From Sepioteuthis lessoniana (taxonomy: Eukaryota > Mollusca > Cephalopoda > Myopsida > Loliginidae): a stretch of 64,000 nt of DNA. Within the stretch, counting starts at the first letter, position 1. Each line of letters opens with the position of its first letter. The notes under the pieces are model-generated. The model was not told the DNA's origin, did not search any database, and saw only the letters and a list, made by a program, of their open reading frames with translations. The stretch spans positions 155,790,450 to 155,854,449 of the forward strand of contig OY757904.1 of assembly GCA_963585895.1 (NCBI GenBank), written 5' to 3'. This document shows positions 11,456-23,261 of the stretch, piece after piece. The position numbers were made by a program, and so were the translations under genes.

Positions 11456-11757
11456 TATATATATATATATATAGGGGGATATATATTCAAATAAAATGTG
11501 TATAAATTGAACGGTATGTAAATATAAAATGTGAAAAAAAGATATCCAGCGGACGCATTTATTTATGTATGAATAATATGCCAAAGTTAACGTTACGATT
11601 TTTTAAAAACATCTTCAGAGCAATGTTAGTATGTAATGTTTTGTTATTATTTTATGTACGATATTCCATTTAAAAAAATTCCGTTTAGACAAAACAAGCA
11701 CATGCTACCATTGCCCTGAAGATTGTTTAAAAACTGGACATAAAATATATCTTTATT

Positions 11758-11793
<36 letters not shown>
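11456..11793. repeat. Inverted repeat bounded by (TA)n
   Basis: The stretch TTTTAAAAACATCTTCAGAG near 11,600 recurs inverted near 11,717-11,745 around a CATTGCTCTGAAGAT core. (TA)n runs at 11,456-11,473 and 11,763-11,794 border the unit. The plan resembles the foldback at 294-862 but with a different sequence. Confidence 0.5.
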
Positions 11794-11797
<4 letters not shown>

Positions 11798-13034
11798 TCA
11801 TCATCATCATGTCACGCTATCAGCACGGTCTCTCGCTGGACCTCCCTATCGTCCATTGCTTTCGGCAGATCCTTAAGGCTACATCCCGTATCGGCACAAA
11901 GCTGCTGTATAAAGGTTCGAACTGGACGTCCTACCTTTGCTCGTCCATGTAAAAATGTCCACAGGAGTATATCACTCACGAGCTCGTCCCTACTTCTTCA
12001 GCAATGTCCCACGTGTCTGGTTCGTCTAATTTTGATAGTTTTCGTGATTGGTGGTAAGTGGCCGTATAGCTGCTGCTTTGTGTGTTGTTGTCTCCAGGAC
12101 TTGTTCAATATTGCTGGCAGCATTCTTGTGTAATTGCCATCAATCTTTTTCACCATCCGTTAATGAGCGTTCATGTGGTGCATCCATATAGCAGTATCAA
12201 CACGATCACTGCTTGGAAGAAACTACGCTTCATTTTATCAGTCAAGTTTAACTTCCATATGACCGATAGCTATCGATATCTGTCCATGCCTTTGCTAGTC
12301 GCGTGTTGATGTCTGTCTCGTTTGATGAGACACTGATCATCAGGTAGGTGAACTTGTCAACTAGTTTCAGATTGCTACCGTTTAGTGTGGAGATCTCGCC
12401 TGTTTGATTAAAGCACATATATTCCGTCTTGTAAGCATTGACATGTAGGCCGATGCCTGCAGTGGCTCGTTCCAGACTATGTAGCAGGGTTTCGGCTTGG
12501 GCGAGTGCATTTGCCGGAAGCGCTTAATCATCGGCATAGTCGGCGTCGGTAATTATTTTTGCAGAGTACCTTCCGCTTCTTTCTTTTATTAGCTTGAAAC
12601 CGTTTTCTTTGATTTTATCGATCGATGTTCTAAGTACATAGTCTAGACAGATGATGAATACTTATGGGGCTAATGTGCCTCCTTGTAGTACTCCTGCTAC
12701 AATGTCGAAGTAGTCTGTGTCTACATCCGGAGAACGGAATTTTACTTTTGTGTTTCTATAGAGCATCATTATAGCTGACGTAGACGAGAAGAATTTGCTC
12801 CATCTTTCCTCTGTGAATGGAGTCAAAGGCCTTAGTAATGTCGACAAATAATATTGTTGCCTCTAGGTTTTTGCGCATACACCTTCAAGAATTCGACGGA
12901 TAGTCAAAATTTGTGCCGTTGTGGATCTATTTCTCCGGAAGCCATTTTGGTTCTTCCTGAGTATGTTGTCAATTTTAGGTTCTAAGCGGTTGTGTGGAAG
13001 GGCATTGTATATCTTGGCCGCTATGGACGTCAGT
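11794..13034 (-). mobile_element. RTE-type LINE, 5' truncated
   Basis: The 3' end is fixed by an (ATC)n run on the plus strand, that is a (GAT)n tail on the coding strand. Going upstream on the minus strand come the C-terminal region, a degraded YADD region near 12,520-12,540, the VLQGGTLAP block (12,662-12,700) and the fingers region up to about 13,034 (ITLTSIAA-like). It is truncated there and frames are broken. The same family is less damaged at 53,737-56,126. Confidence 0.85.
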
Positions 13035-13385
13035 GTATATCAAATAAATCAAAATAATATCGTTGGTTTTAAGTAGTTTTTCTTTCTTTCAATTGTTTCT
13101 ATTTTCAAAAGAGTATCACGGTGCACCAGTCACCATATTTTCTTATCATCTGAAAAAATAAAAAAAGAAATACAAATTAATAAAACATAAACTGAAATAT
13201 CATTAAAAATTCATGTTAAAATACATATTTACGTTGAATGCGTTCATAAAATATAAGGTTAAATGAATTTTAGTTTTGGTCAGTTCATTTTGTTTTAAGG
13301 CATATCAACTGATCGATATTTCTTTCTTCTCAGTTTTTATGCGTTTTCTTTTATACATTCTTTTATGGTTTTAAGGTGGGGGTTC
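13035..13385. other. Unannotated DNA with a SINE tail fragment
   Basis: A short sequence at 13,293-13,312 (TTTTAAGGCATATCAACTG) resembles the family B/E tail on the minus strand. The rest is AT-rich with no other identification. Confidence 0.45.
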
Positions 13386-13620
13386 TGTGGATATCCACGT
13401 AAAAATGATACCAGAACCAAGTGAAACGTTTAACTGATTTATTGAAGTTACGCTTAGAGATGATAATGAATGAACCACTGGATGTGCGATGATAAGTCTC
13501 TCGTTCTATAACTCCGTGGTCTTCACCAAAAGTGTCATGGCCGACCTCCTAAACCCAAGGGCGATCACTCCTTAGTCAGTCAAAAGGGAAGTAATTATTT
13601 TCTTAGGATTGATCCTAACA
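13386..13620 (-). mobile_element. Possible short solo LTR (fossil)
   Basis: A 235-bp segment begins TGTGGATATCCACG and ends TTGATCCTAACA on the plus strand, giving TG...CA ends. An AATAAA-type signal lies on the minus strand near 13,437. I found no clear target-site duplication and no second copy in the window, so the call is tentative. There is no internal coding region. Confidence 0.35.
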
Positions 13621-14384
13621 CATTCATTCTTCTTCAAGACTATTCTGGAGAATCAAAAGTCTGCAATCATTTATGAAGTTGAAGTAATCAATATATATGA
13701 ATTGTATGTATATATAACTTTATACGACACAAGGGAATACTCACTGTTATATAACAACAGTGGAGATAAACAATATTTTCAAAATATCGAAATGAAGAGA
13801 TGGAAATTATTTTTATCAGTTAGTTTATATTACCGTCAATTGCGGTGTACGGGTTGACTTTTAAAAGTCCGAAAAGATCTTGACAAAACTAACGGTTAAC
13901 TTATACTGCAGATAACAAATAACAGAAAAAAGGAGAAAAGATAAATCAATTACTTTATCACTGATTGATCAAACAGTGAAACAATACTCCAAGCAGTCGA
14001 TATGCATCACTTTCTTCAGTGGAATGCCACAAATATTCCCAACTTTAATACTTTTTTGTAGAGCATATTTAACAAATTAGCATAGATATTGGTATAAAGT
14101 AATAAAACTGTAAAACAAATTCCCTATTATACTAAAACTATATCACACGCTGTTTCAAACACCTGATGAACTAAGTGTAAGCAGTTACCGGGACGTCACA
14201 GCACTCAGGGGACCAGTCAGACAACCACGGTATGTTGTTTATCTGCACAGTTTCATGATTGTGAATTTATATGAATATAAACTCTAATGTGAACGATTGT
14301 ATGGTGGAGGTAATTTTCATTTCAGAGAAAAATCATATACACTATAAATTTCTGGAGAAATGAAAGTTTAATGAGACATGCTGT
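13621..14384. other. Unannotated AT-rich DNA
   Basis: I recognise nothing. An 82-codon frame at 13,609-13,857 has no motif. Confidence 0.5.
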
Positions 14385-14644
14385 TGAGCGACTGTGGTCG
14401 GGGGCGACCAGAAGGCTCCCTTTTCAATAGCTTCTACACCGAGGTGTAGGGGTGGGCGCTACTCCTTTCCCGGGATTACTCCACTTTATCCTTGATAGGT
14501 ACTTTATATTGCTGAGTGTTAAGCAAGGAGGTATCAAGTACCATTTTAAAAGTCTTTGGTATGACGCGACCTGGGATTGAACCAAGGTCTCCAGGACCAT
14601 TGGCGAACACTCTAGCCACTTGGACAGTGAACCGGTTAATGAGA
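14385..14644 (-). mobile_element. tRNA-derived SINE, family A
   Basis: This is a nearly full-length copy. The minus strand has a B box (GGTTCAATCCC) at about 14,570-14,582, a body with ACCAAAGACTT and a 3' end with a GTCGCCCCCGACC-type sequence at the left. Confidence 0.85.
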
Positions 14645-15596
14645 CCTAGTAGGCTAGACATAATAGACATTATTAATGTATATACAAGGAGTAACATTTT
14701 AAAGAAAGGTTATCATAGCCAGACCTCGTTTCGATCTGCTGGGTAAGTTTTCGCTCATCAGTAGCCTTCAGTATGTTTCAGAGTCAACCTATAGAGTAGC
14801 CATCGGAATAAATAGGAATTTTGAGCTAAAATTCCTGAGGCAGTCTTGTATGCAAGATTAACTAACAATGTGCAGTGTATGGTTGTTGCTTTTATGTGTA
14901 GCTTCCACTGAAGTTTAACGGAGGGAACCAACAGAAGCGTCTTTCCGGGCTCAATTCATTATTACAACCAGACGAAAATATTCCGTTTTTAAAGAAACTG
15001 TGACAGGAGATAAAAAGCAAATATCTTACTACAACATAAAACAAGAGATTGGTGGCCAACTACCACTTCCAAAAGTCAGTTTATTTCAAAGAACATGATA
15101 CTATATTGATATAGTAGAATTAGAAAGAAGTCTTCAACGATGAGGCAAACGAATGATATGAACAATTACAGCTTCTAATTAAACTAGGTGAAATAAATCA
15201 GCAATTAAAAGAAAGTAATCGCTCAAAATTAAGGGAAAGCTGATATTTCATCAAAATTGCACGTTTTCTTAGTGATCACGAAGACATTATTATCTTAGCA
15301 TAGAATTTTCACACATAGCCATTTTCAGCAGATATTACAATTTCAGTTTACGATTTATAGCAATGTTTATTGAATTCTATAAAGAAAAAGAATTTCAGTA
15401 TCCTGGAATTAAATGGAAAATGCTTTGACCAGATCTTTGTTGCGAAATTTCTTGAAGAATGAAATGAAGAATATACCTGAATGATGTATGAAAATAATGA
15501 AACAAATCAGTAAATGTTATTCCATAATGTTAATCCTTTTTAAACGAAGCAATAAAATATGAAAATTCTACCCCTAGACAAACGAGCCAACTGCAG
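14645..15596. other. Unannotated AT-rich DNA
   Basis: No repeat family or protein domain recognised. It may include very old, unreadable coding remnants around 14,960-15,480, but no motif supports this. Confidence 0.45.
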
Positions 15597-16025
15597 GTTG
15601 CTTGGTTCGGTTTTATCGCACAACAATCTTTGTAGGTTATTTAACGGCAAATCCATTTTTATGTAAATAATCAGTTCTATTTAGAACAATTCAGTTTAAT
15701 TGTCAAAAACATTTCTATTTCAAACTATTCAGTTTATTCAAACAGTTATATATAACAATTCAGTTAAGTGTAAGTAGTTTCAATGTCAAAAACAGTTCTA
15801 TTTCAAATAATTCAGTTTAGCGTAAGCACGCAGTTTAAATGTAAGTACGGTTTCAGTTTAGCATAAGTACGCAGTATAAATATAAGTACGGTTTAATTGT
15901 CAAAAACATTTCTACTTCAAGCCATACAGTTTAATCAAACAATTCAGTTTAGCATAAGTATGCCGTTAGTTCTATTTACCCCATAGATAGGACCCTATCA
16001 GGTGGTACCACACCGGGCCAGTATC
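15597..16025 (-). mobile_element. Retroposon family E, 3' part
   Basis: On the minus strand it runs from the block with CCTATCTATGGGG through several irregular internal repeat units beginning near AAACTGAATT, to the hairpin tail around 15,630-15,660 (plus: TTGTAGGTTATTTAACGG). The 5' signature is missing. Repeat unit number and order differ from the copies at 32,183 and 43,870. Confidence 0.75.
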
Positions 16026-16972
16026 TAAAAAAAATCAAGAGAAACAGTATAAAAAATATGTTTCAAATTTGTTTTAAGTTTATTTAAAATTCGTTTTCAT
16101 TTTTTCGGAAATTCTCATTTGAATTACCTGAAAAAAAAAATATATATATAGTAAAATTTACATATAAATGTAATCTGAGACTTTGAAGGTTTAACGTTGA
16201 AAATGAAAAAAAGTTCTTTGATTGATACTTAAAACTCATAAATATTTTCTCTCTGTCAAAACTTTTAATATTCTTTTTCACGAATATTGCTAAATGATAC
16301 TTTATCGAAACCAAGTCCAAAGGTTAAAAATTGTGTATATGATATGACCCTAAAAACACCTGCCAATTTATTCACAAGTAAAACAGATAAATAAAACCTC
16401 CAAAAACAGTGGAATAAAGAAAAATAACACCTTTTCATTCTCCCGGTGCCCCCTTCACAGGGACATAAAAAAAATCTGTCATAAAAGCATAATTTGGTTT
16501 TAATCTATTTAAGAGATATAGAGAATTTAGGCTACTAGGTTATATGTATCGTATTAAGGTCAAAGAGAAACGGGGGGATTGGTACGATTTCGGTGACCCC
16601 CTCCTTCCTTCCTTCTTTCTTACGTCCCTTTTAAAGGGTTAACAATGGATTGTTCCCGCCAAATCCCCGTGGGTAAGTAATTGATGAAAATAAAGCCCAT
16701 ACACATTCTTTACTGAATGAGTATTATTCATTCAGGAGAAATTTGAAATACCATTTTGTCATTCATCTTTATTTATTTATGTATGTAGATATGTATATAC
16801 ATAATTATGTATGTGTCTATGAATGTAAGTAAAGGATACGTATGTAAGTACATACATATATATGCATGTATGTAAATGTATACATACATATATATGTGTG
16901 CGTGCGTGCATGAATGTATATAGTTAAATATATATGTATGTATACTTGCTTGTATGTGTCTAAATACCTACA
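16026..16972. other. Unannotated AT-rich DNA with (TATG)n-like runs
   Basis: No gene or repeat family recognised. At 16,770-16,960 the sequence is a degenerate TATG/TACA tract. Confidence 0.5.
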
Positions 16973-16974
16973 TA

Positions 16975-17552
16975 CGAGGATCATTAAATAAGTTTCAAGA
17001 CTTTTTTCGTATGGATACTTTTATTGATGGTACACACATGAAACTCTTGTCCCCTTCGAAGTAAACTCTTCCAGCAGCAATGCACGTGTTGTACCGTTCC
17101 AACAACTTCTTGAAGGCCCCATGAAAGTCCTCTTGTGTGAGAATGTCAATGACCTTCGTTACAGCCTCTTTCATCTCCTCAATCGTCTCATCACGACTTC
17201 CTGCCTTTCTTGAATCTCTTATACCACTCAAAAACTGATGCTCGATTCATGCAAGATGGTCGAAAAGCAGTCTGAAGCATTCTATACGTTTCTCTGGAAT
17301 TTTTTCAAGTTTAAAACAGAATTGCATATCCTTCTTCTAAATTGTCAGATTGCATTTTTGAAATTCACCAGCTGTGACAATCAGGCTTTAGTAGGGTGTA
17401 TTCCAATTGCTGCTGTAGCTGTTCATTTAAACCTAAACACTAGTCATTCATCTCATAAGATGTATAGCAATAACATACTGAATTTTCAAGAGTCTAAAAC
17501 AATTTTAAATGCCTGTACAACAAAAGTCTGGAAACTTATCGTCTGCACCTCG
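16975..17552 (-). mobile_element. Mariner-type transposon, larger internal deletion
   Basis: Both terminal repeats are present: AATAAGTTTCAAGACTTTT at 16,987 and AAAAGTCTGGAAACTTATC at 17,522. A TA precedes the left end. On the minus strand the frame at 16,995-17,231 encodes the mariner C terminus (EEMKEAVTKVIDILTQEDF, then KLLERYNTCIAAG). It joins directly to the HTH end (SGIRDSRKAGS), so the whole catalytic core is gone. This deletion differs from the one shared by the other copies. Confidence 0.85.
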
Positions 17553-17594
17553 AATCTGTTTTTACGCTGCCAGAGTTATAGAAAGTTATAAAGA

Positions 17595-17651
<57 letters not shown>

Positions 17652-18030
17652 TGTGTGTTTATGTGTGTGTGTGTACGTATATGCATATCTATATTTATAT
17701 GTATATAAGAAAGTAATTAGGACCCATGCTTAAAACACATGTGAGATCATATGTATTCATTAATTTATATATCCACATATATACACGTACGTATACATTC
17801 ACCTGTGCATGTATTTATATGTGAAAATACCAATAGATGTACTTAATCTATAATGCATGCATGTACGTATGTAAGATCGCATGCCTATGTTTACGTATCT
17901 ATGTATGTATGCATAAAAGTATAAATGTATCTTTACAGATATCTACATACATATGTAAACTGATATGAACGCATGCGCAGACAGAAATGTAAATGCTCAG
18001 TTTATACGTATGCATATAAATACATAAGTA

Positions 18031-18083
<53 letters not shown>

Positions 18084-18124
18084 TCATTTTTATATGTATA
18101 TATATATATATATATATATTCATT

Positions 18125-18187
<63 letters not shown>

Positions 18188-18413
18188 GATGAACAAAAAT
18201 GATAAGACAAATTGGATGATATCTTTGTCGTCATTTATTTTTTTAATTGTTCTCAACTTATTTCGACCTGAGGTCATCGTCAGGAGAAATGGTTTCATAA
18301 ATAAAAGTTTTTTTCATTTAAGTTTTTAAAGTTTCAAAAATGTTTTTTTAACAGTTCATTTGCCAATAAAGAAACGATGAAAAATGTACGGGTTCAGTAA
18401 CACACGCTCATCA

Positions 18414-18501
<88 letters not shown>

Positions 18502-18753
18502 GCACGTGTATTACTTAATTTCTTTTCGTGTTTTTTGATTTTATCAAAAACCCATAACAGGATGGAAATAAATTTATAATCCTAATGTGACCGGTTTTGT
18601 TTTTTCTTAAAGAAATTATTGCTTTGTAATGTGAGTTACATTGAGCTCTTTACCAGGAAAATTTAAATGTTCACTGTTGAATGCTTTTTTATCCTGATGG
18701 ATTTCCTCTCAACTCCGGTTTAACTGGCCCGAATAATACATATATACACACAA

Positions 18754-18790
<37 letters not shown>

Positions 18791-18794
18791 AATA
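17553..18794. other. Microsatellite cluster with a dispersed-repeat fragment
   Basis: Includes (TA)n at 17,598-17,649, (TG)n at 17,650-17,672, (TA)n at 18,034-18,118, (TG)n at 18,135-18,184, (CA)n(TA)n(TG)n at 18,415-18,497 and (CA)n(TA)n at 18,750-18,790. Between 18,190 and 18,330 a non-microsatellite piece contains CCTGAGGTCATCGTCAGG, a partly palindromic stretch of unknown origin. No gene is seen. Confidence 0.7.
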
Positions 18795-19006
18795 CGAGGG
18801 TCCTTCAAAAGTTTGTAAACCTCATCCAAATTTTAGATTTATCGCCTAACTTACATCTGTATGGGCTTTTCACATGCATAGAAAATATAAACAAAAATAT
18901 ATATAAGAATTTCTAGTCGTAGAAAAAGTGCTTGAGTTTTGATACAACAAAATTGTTTAACTATAAAACTTTCTGGTCGGGGGTTAGATCTTTTAATGAC
19001 CCTCTT
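18795..19006. mobile_element. Short mariner-like MITE (tentative)
   Basis: The left end after TA reads CGAGGGTCCTTCAAAAG. The right end at about 18,988-19,006 reads CTTTTAATGACCCTCTT, an approximate inverted match. The length is about 210 bp and there is no coding sequence. The ends resemble mariner terminal repeats but differ from the family at 7,962. Confidence 0.4.
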
Positions 19007-19029
19007 AAAATATAAAATGGATTTCTATA

Positions 19030-19257
19030 CAGGACACTGCAGGAGAAGCAGAGACGATCTCATAAGTGATGTACTCCTATGGACCCCCACATATGGCCGA
19101 GCAAAAGCAGGACGACCTGCTCGATCATACATACAGCAGCTATGTGAGGATACAGAATGTAGCCTGGAAGACCTGCCTGAGGCGATGAACGATAGGGAGA
19201 AGTGGCGAGAGAGGGTCAAAGGTATCCGTGCAAGCGGCACGACATGATGATGATGAT
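19030..19257 (+). mobile_element. RTE-type LINE, 3' fragment
   Basis: It encodes the family C terminus: a GHCRRSRDDLISDVLLWTPT block, then GRAKAGRPARSYIQQLCEDT and MNDREKWRERVKGIRASGTT, followed by a (GAT)n tail at 19,243-19,257. It is truncated at the 5' end at 19,030. The frame is open from 19,030 to the stop, so this is a fairly recent insertion. Confidence 0.9.
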
Positions 19258-19322
19258 ATTATTAATAAAAATGCCGAATATCGGCAGTAGAGCGTTTGTG
19301 GATCCAAATCAAGACAGCGTAG

Positions 19323-19887
19323 TGTGACAGCAAATTGACTAAAATCCCAAAACGGGACTTTATTTTTGCACGTGTGAAGACGGGGCTGGTTGGCACTTGA
19401 TCCCCTATAGAATAAGTCCTCGTTCAGAGTTTTTCTCTCAGGCATATAAGACCTGGCATATTACGTGAGGGATTAATTTAGGGCCAGACTGACCGCCACT
19501 GGCAAGGGGTTCCAAATTTCACACTATCACACACCCACCAGGCTGCTTTCCTTCCTTCCCCTAGACAATGGAAGATATGAGCCTATAGGTTTTAGTCGTA
19601 ATAATATTATATTGTAGTAGTCGGCAACTCCGGTTTCCCGTGTGATATTTTAGAGGAATTAATAGGACGATTCTAAGCAAGATAACATAAGGCGAATAGA
19701 AGCTGAAAAGGAAGCATGAGGTAACAAATTCGTAGAAGCTACGGCAAAGAATAACTTAGACCACGTGGTGACATTAAAATACATGATTCCTTTACTATAC
19801 AAAGAGATACACTTTCAAAGTGTCAAATATATAATAGATGGACAGTCCACGAATATAAATGTCTTTTCTTGACTTTTGTTTTTCTTC

Positions 19888-19937
<50 letters not shown>

Positions 19938-20202
19938 GTATATAAAATTTGGGTATAAAGGAGAAATAGCCCCAAAGTTACTTATCTTATTTTTCGACGG
20001 GGTTCCACTGGAGAATCTTTTTTCTTTCATGGGCTAATAGACTTTTTTGCTATTTTTTTACACTGGCTTGAAGAACCTGGGGTCCCTGGTGTCCAGGTCA
20101 GGCGATTTTGTTAGAGTTACTAGATGTCACCCAAGTCAGGTTACTGTTAATTCAAACAGCAGTCATCCCACTTCCATCGTCTCAGTGGGATATCACGTGA
20201 CA
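19323..20202 (-). mobile_element. Solo LTR of an LTR retrotransposon (fossil)
   Basis: The ends read TGTGACAGC and CACGTGACA on the plus strand, a TG...CA pair. It is flanked by GTAG at 19,319-19,322 and GTAG at 20,203-20,206, a 4-bp target duplication. A related sequence in the opposite orientation lies at 38,857-39,926. An AATAAA-type signal on the minus strand near 19,360 sets orientation. A (GA)n run sits inside at 19,892-19,934. No internal gag or pol region is attached, so it is the product of LTR-LTR recombination. The superfamily is undetermined (Ty3/Gypsy or BEL/Pao would fit the duplication length). Confidence 0.8.
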
Positions 20203-20251
20203 GTAGAAACAGAGTCAACGCTGCTCGCGGTCACTCCCTCGCCTGTTTGAT

Positions 20252-20259
20252 CATCACAC

Positions 20260-20310
<51 letters not shown>
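20252..20310. repeat. (CT)n microsatellite
   Basis: This is a CT dinucleotide run next to the solo LTR. Its antisense gives Arg-Glu repeats in one frame. Confidence 0.95.
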
Positions 20311-20311
<1 letters not shown>

Positions 20312-20333
20312 GTCTCTTTACATATATGTATAT

Positions 20334-20744
20334 AAATTTAAAGGGCAGTTTTTTCAAAGCAGCGGTCGTGTCAATACTGATGTACAGATGAACCATGTGG
20401 ACGTATGGATAGAAAGCTTAACGCCAATTTCATCAGAATGCTGCGAGCTGTATTGAAGTCCTAGAGGCAACAAAGCAGTAGCTATATGGACACCTACCAC
20501 CCATCTCGAAAACCATCCAAACTAGACAAGCAAGACATGCGAGACACTGCTAGGGAAGTAAAGGTGAACTAATAAGTGATTCACTCCTGTTGACCCCTTC
20601 ACACGGACGAGCAAGTTTTAGGTGACCAGATAGAACCTATATACCACAGGATTTATCATAGAACCCCTGCCGAGAGCGATGGACGATAGGGACGAGTGGC
20701 GGGAGAGGGTTAGGGTGATCTGCGCCAGCGGCACGCAATGTGGA

Positions 20745-20748
<4 letters not shown>
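20334..20748 (+). mobile_element. RTE-type LINE, 3' fragment, decayed
   Basis: It starts at an SFFQAAVVSILMYR-like segment, runs through an HLPPIS-TIQTRQARHA-like block and ends at RVICASGT followed by a GATGATA remnant and (TA)n. Stops and small deletions break the frame. It is 5' truncated. Confidence 0.75.
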
Positions 20749-20785
<37 letters not shown>

Positions 20786-20889
20786 TACATACAGACATGC
20801 ATGCGTACATTGCTATATACCTACTAACATGCATTATATATATATATCTATATATATAATTTTTGGCATAGACCCATAGAATATTATCA

Positions 20890-21075
20890 ATTTTTAAACA
20901 GGTGTATTTAATCTATTGATAAGGCCCTAATTGACAATACCACTTCAGGACAGAGAGGAACTGAGAATAAATGCAATCAACGTGTACTCCATACTCCCTA
21001 TATCTCTAGAACTCCAGCCTCATCATTGGTTGTATTCAATGCCATTCAAAAGACAACCTCTTTTTATGGGGTTTA
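20890..21075 (-). mobile_element. Retroposon family E, decayed 5'-central part (tentative)
   Basis: A diffuse match to the family E region between its 5' signature and minisatellite can be read on the minus strand (plus-strand ATTGATAAGGCCCTAATTG, then TACTCCATACTCCC). It resembles the copy at 58,188 more than that at 32,183. Confidence 0.35.
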
Positions 21076-21231
21076 CACTCCGCAAGGGATACAGTTGAGG
21101 TATACGAAGCTCTACTTGCAATGGTATTCATAAAAACACCACCAATAGAGAAATTTGAGAGTGTTAAATGATTATTCAAAAAAATAAAAGTATTAAAAAG
21201 TATTTTCTTACTTCTTTTTTAAGTTTTGTTT

Positions 21232-22045
21232 TGTTTTGTTTGGTTTGGTTTGGTTTGATGGCATATCAACGATTGTAGGTTACTTAATGCCAAATTCTCT
21301 TTATACATATATATCAAATATATATGATTTGGTTTGATTTGTTTTTATGGCATATCAACGATTGTAGGTTACTTAATGCCAAATTCTCTATATACATATA
21401 TATTAAATATATATGATTTGGTTTGATTTGTTTTTATGGCATATCAACGATTGTAGGTTATTTAATGCCAAATTCTCTTTATACATATATATCAAATATA
21501 TATGATTTGGTTTGATTTGTTTTTATGGCATATCAACGATTGTAGGTTACTTAATGCCAAATTCTCTATATACATATATATTAAATATATATGATTTGGT
21601 TTGATTTGTTTTTATGGCATATCAACGGTTGTAGGTTATTTAATGCCAAATCCTCTTTATACATATATATTAAATATATATGATTTGGTTTGGTGGGGTT
21701 AAATGGCATATCAACTATTGTAGGTTATTTAATGCCAAATCCTCTATATACATATATATTAAATATATATGATTTGGTTTGGTGGGCTTTTATGGCATAT
21801 CAACCATTGTAGGTTATTTAATGCCAAATCCTCTTTATACATATATATTAAATATATATGATTTGGTTTGGTTGGGTTTTATGGCATATCAACCATTGTA
21901 GGTTATTTAATGTCAAATCCTTTTTATACATATATATTAAATATACAGGATTTGCTTTTATTTTGATTTCATGGCATATCAACCATTGTAGGTTATTTAA
22001 TGCCAAATCCTCTTTATACATATATATTAAATATACAATTGGTAA
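21232..22045. repeat. 89-bp tandem array built from a SINE/retroposon 3' tail
   Basis: GGCATATCAAC occurs at 21,260, 21,349, 21,438, 21,527, 21,616, 21,705, 21,794, 21,883 and 21,973. That is nine units with a period of 89 (once 90). Each unit contains the complement of the family B/E 3' tail, a hairpin of GGCATATCAAC and GTTACTTAATGCC. It is followed by a palindromic TATATATTAAATATATA and a GGTTTGG spacer. Units 1-5 and 6-9 form two variant groups. The array is non-coding. Confidence 0.92.
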
Positions 22046-22530
22046 ACGCATTTTGCTAATGACATCTTTAAACGAGTCTGAGGTTTATTTTCTTTTTGTT
22101 ATTTTATTTTATTTTATTTTTTTTTTTTTTTGCTTACAGTATTATGGTTTCAAGTACTTCTATCAAATACGAATTATTCTATTTACAATTAATCATCTGT
22201 TTGCACACAGGTAAATGGTTTCAAGTTTTGCTATGTAACAGTTTAATATCAGTCATTCAAATGCCTAATTGTTAATGGATGTATATAGGAATTTTACGAG
22301 TTGAGTTTGTAGGTGATTTCATTTTTAAACGAATTAAAACTAATTTGTTCGCACACTTGTATCACAATTGTTTCTACATAGTTAAATGGTTTCAATTATG
22401 GTTAACAAATTCTTATAATTATGTTCAGTATTAATCAGTTGCTTGCACACAGTGAAGTAGTTACAATCATTCCAATCAAACATTAATAATTCCTATTCCA
22501 CATTACTCATTTGTTTGCACACAGTTAGTT
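22046..22530. repeat. Unique-looking flank with dispersed TTTGTTTGCACACA motifs (family F)
   Basis: The segment begins GGTAAACGCATTTTGC, then TTTAAACGAGTCTGAGG. It contains a TTTGTTTGCACACA-like motif near 22,190, 22,349, 22,441 and 22,512, several times followed by a GTTAAATGGTTTCAA-like sequence. A matching arrangement follows a single 89-bp-type unit at 44,513-44,690, so this is part of a larger dispersed element. There is no coding signal. Confidence 0.65.
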
Positions 22531-23261
22531 TTCAGCCGATGGTTACTTCTCACCCTGTGGTCTTTCGTCGTGACCTCACGCAATTTCAAGTAATTACAGT
22601 TGAAAGGAATGATACGGATATTTTGTGTACAAACATACATTGTGACACATTGCTTTCATCTTATAAACTACCTACAAAAGTTGGGACGCCTTGGGTAGTG
22701 TAACGGTTTGCAAGCTTGACAAGCAAACCTACATTGGATGCCCTATTCATTTGGCCTTGTGCCACATCTTAGCAAAAAAGCTAGTATAAATTACTTATAA
22801 AAGTTGGTAATCAGTTGGACTTGAGACGGAAACTGGACAATCACTTTCTCTCTCTCACTCTCTCTCTCACTCTCTCTCTCTCTCTCTCTCTGGTTTATCG
22901 ACTATCGTTTTGGATTTTTGTCACTTGTATTTTTGTATCGTCCTTTGTTGAAGGCCTATCTTTCAAATGACCTTAAACTGTCAGACGTACCAATTTAACA
23001 TTAGAGGTTCTAATCATTTTAAATAATCTTCATTGCATTTCAAATAAGAGATACTGCAAATATATAATTTAACCGATAGCAAACAATTGGCATCCCTAAA
23101 ATCGAATGACAGAAATCGTTTTTACTTAGCTACGCACGACCAAATTATTCCCGTTGATTTCGAAATTATTTTCTTTTAATTAATAGATAAAGAATTTTAT
23201 TACTCTTTAACTCTTTAAACAGCAAAATGGGAAATTATTCCGGTTTAATCATGTTGTAAAG
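22531..23261. other. Unannotated DNA
   Basis: No recognised repeat apart from a (CT)n run at 22,843-22,890. A 62-codon frame at 22,515-22,703 has no known motif. Confidence 0.5.

Noticed and set aside
19025-19445. Minus-strand frames over the RTE end and solo LTR
   Set aside because: They are antisense to a clear RTE coding end or lie across the LTR border, and have no motif.
21232-22045. A CRISPR-like array because of the regular 89-bp period
   Set aside because: The whole unit is repeated without unique spacers and it derives from a retroposon tail in an animal genome.
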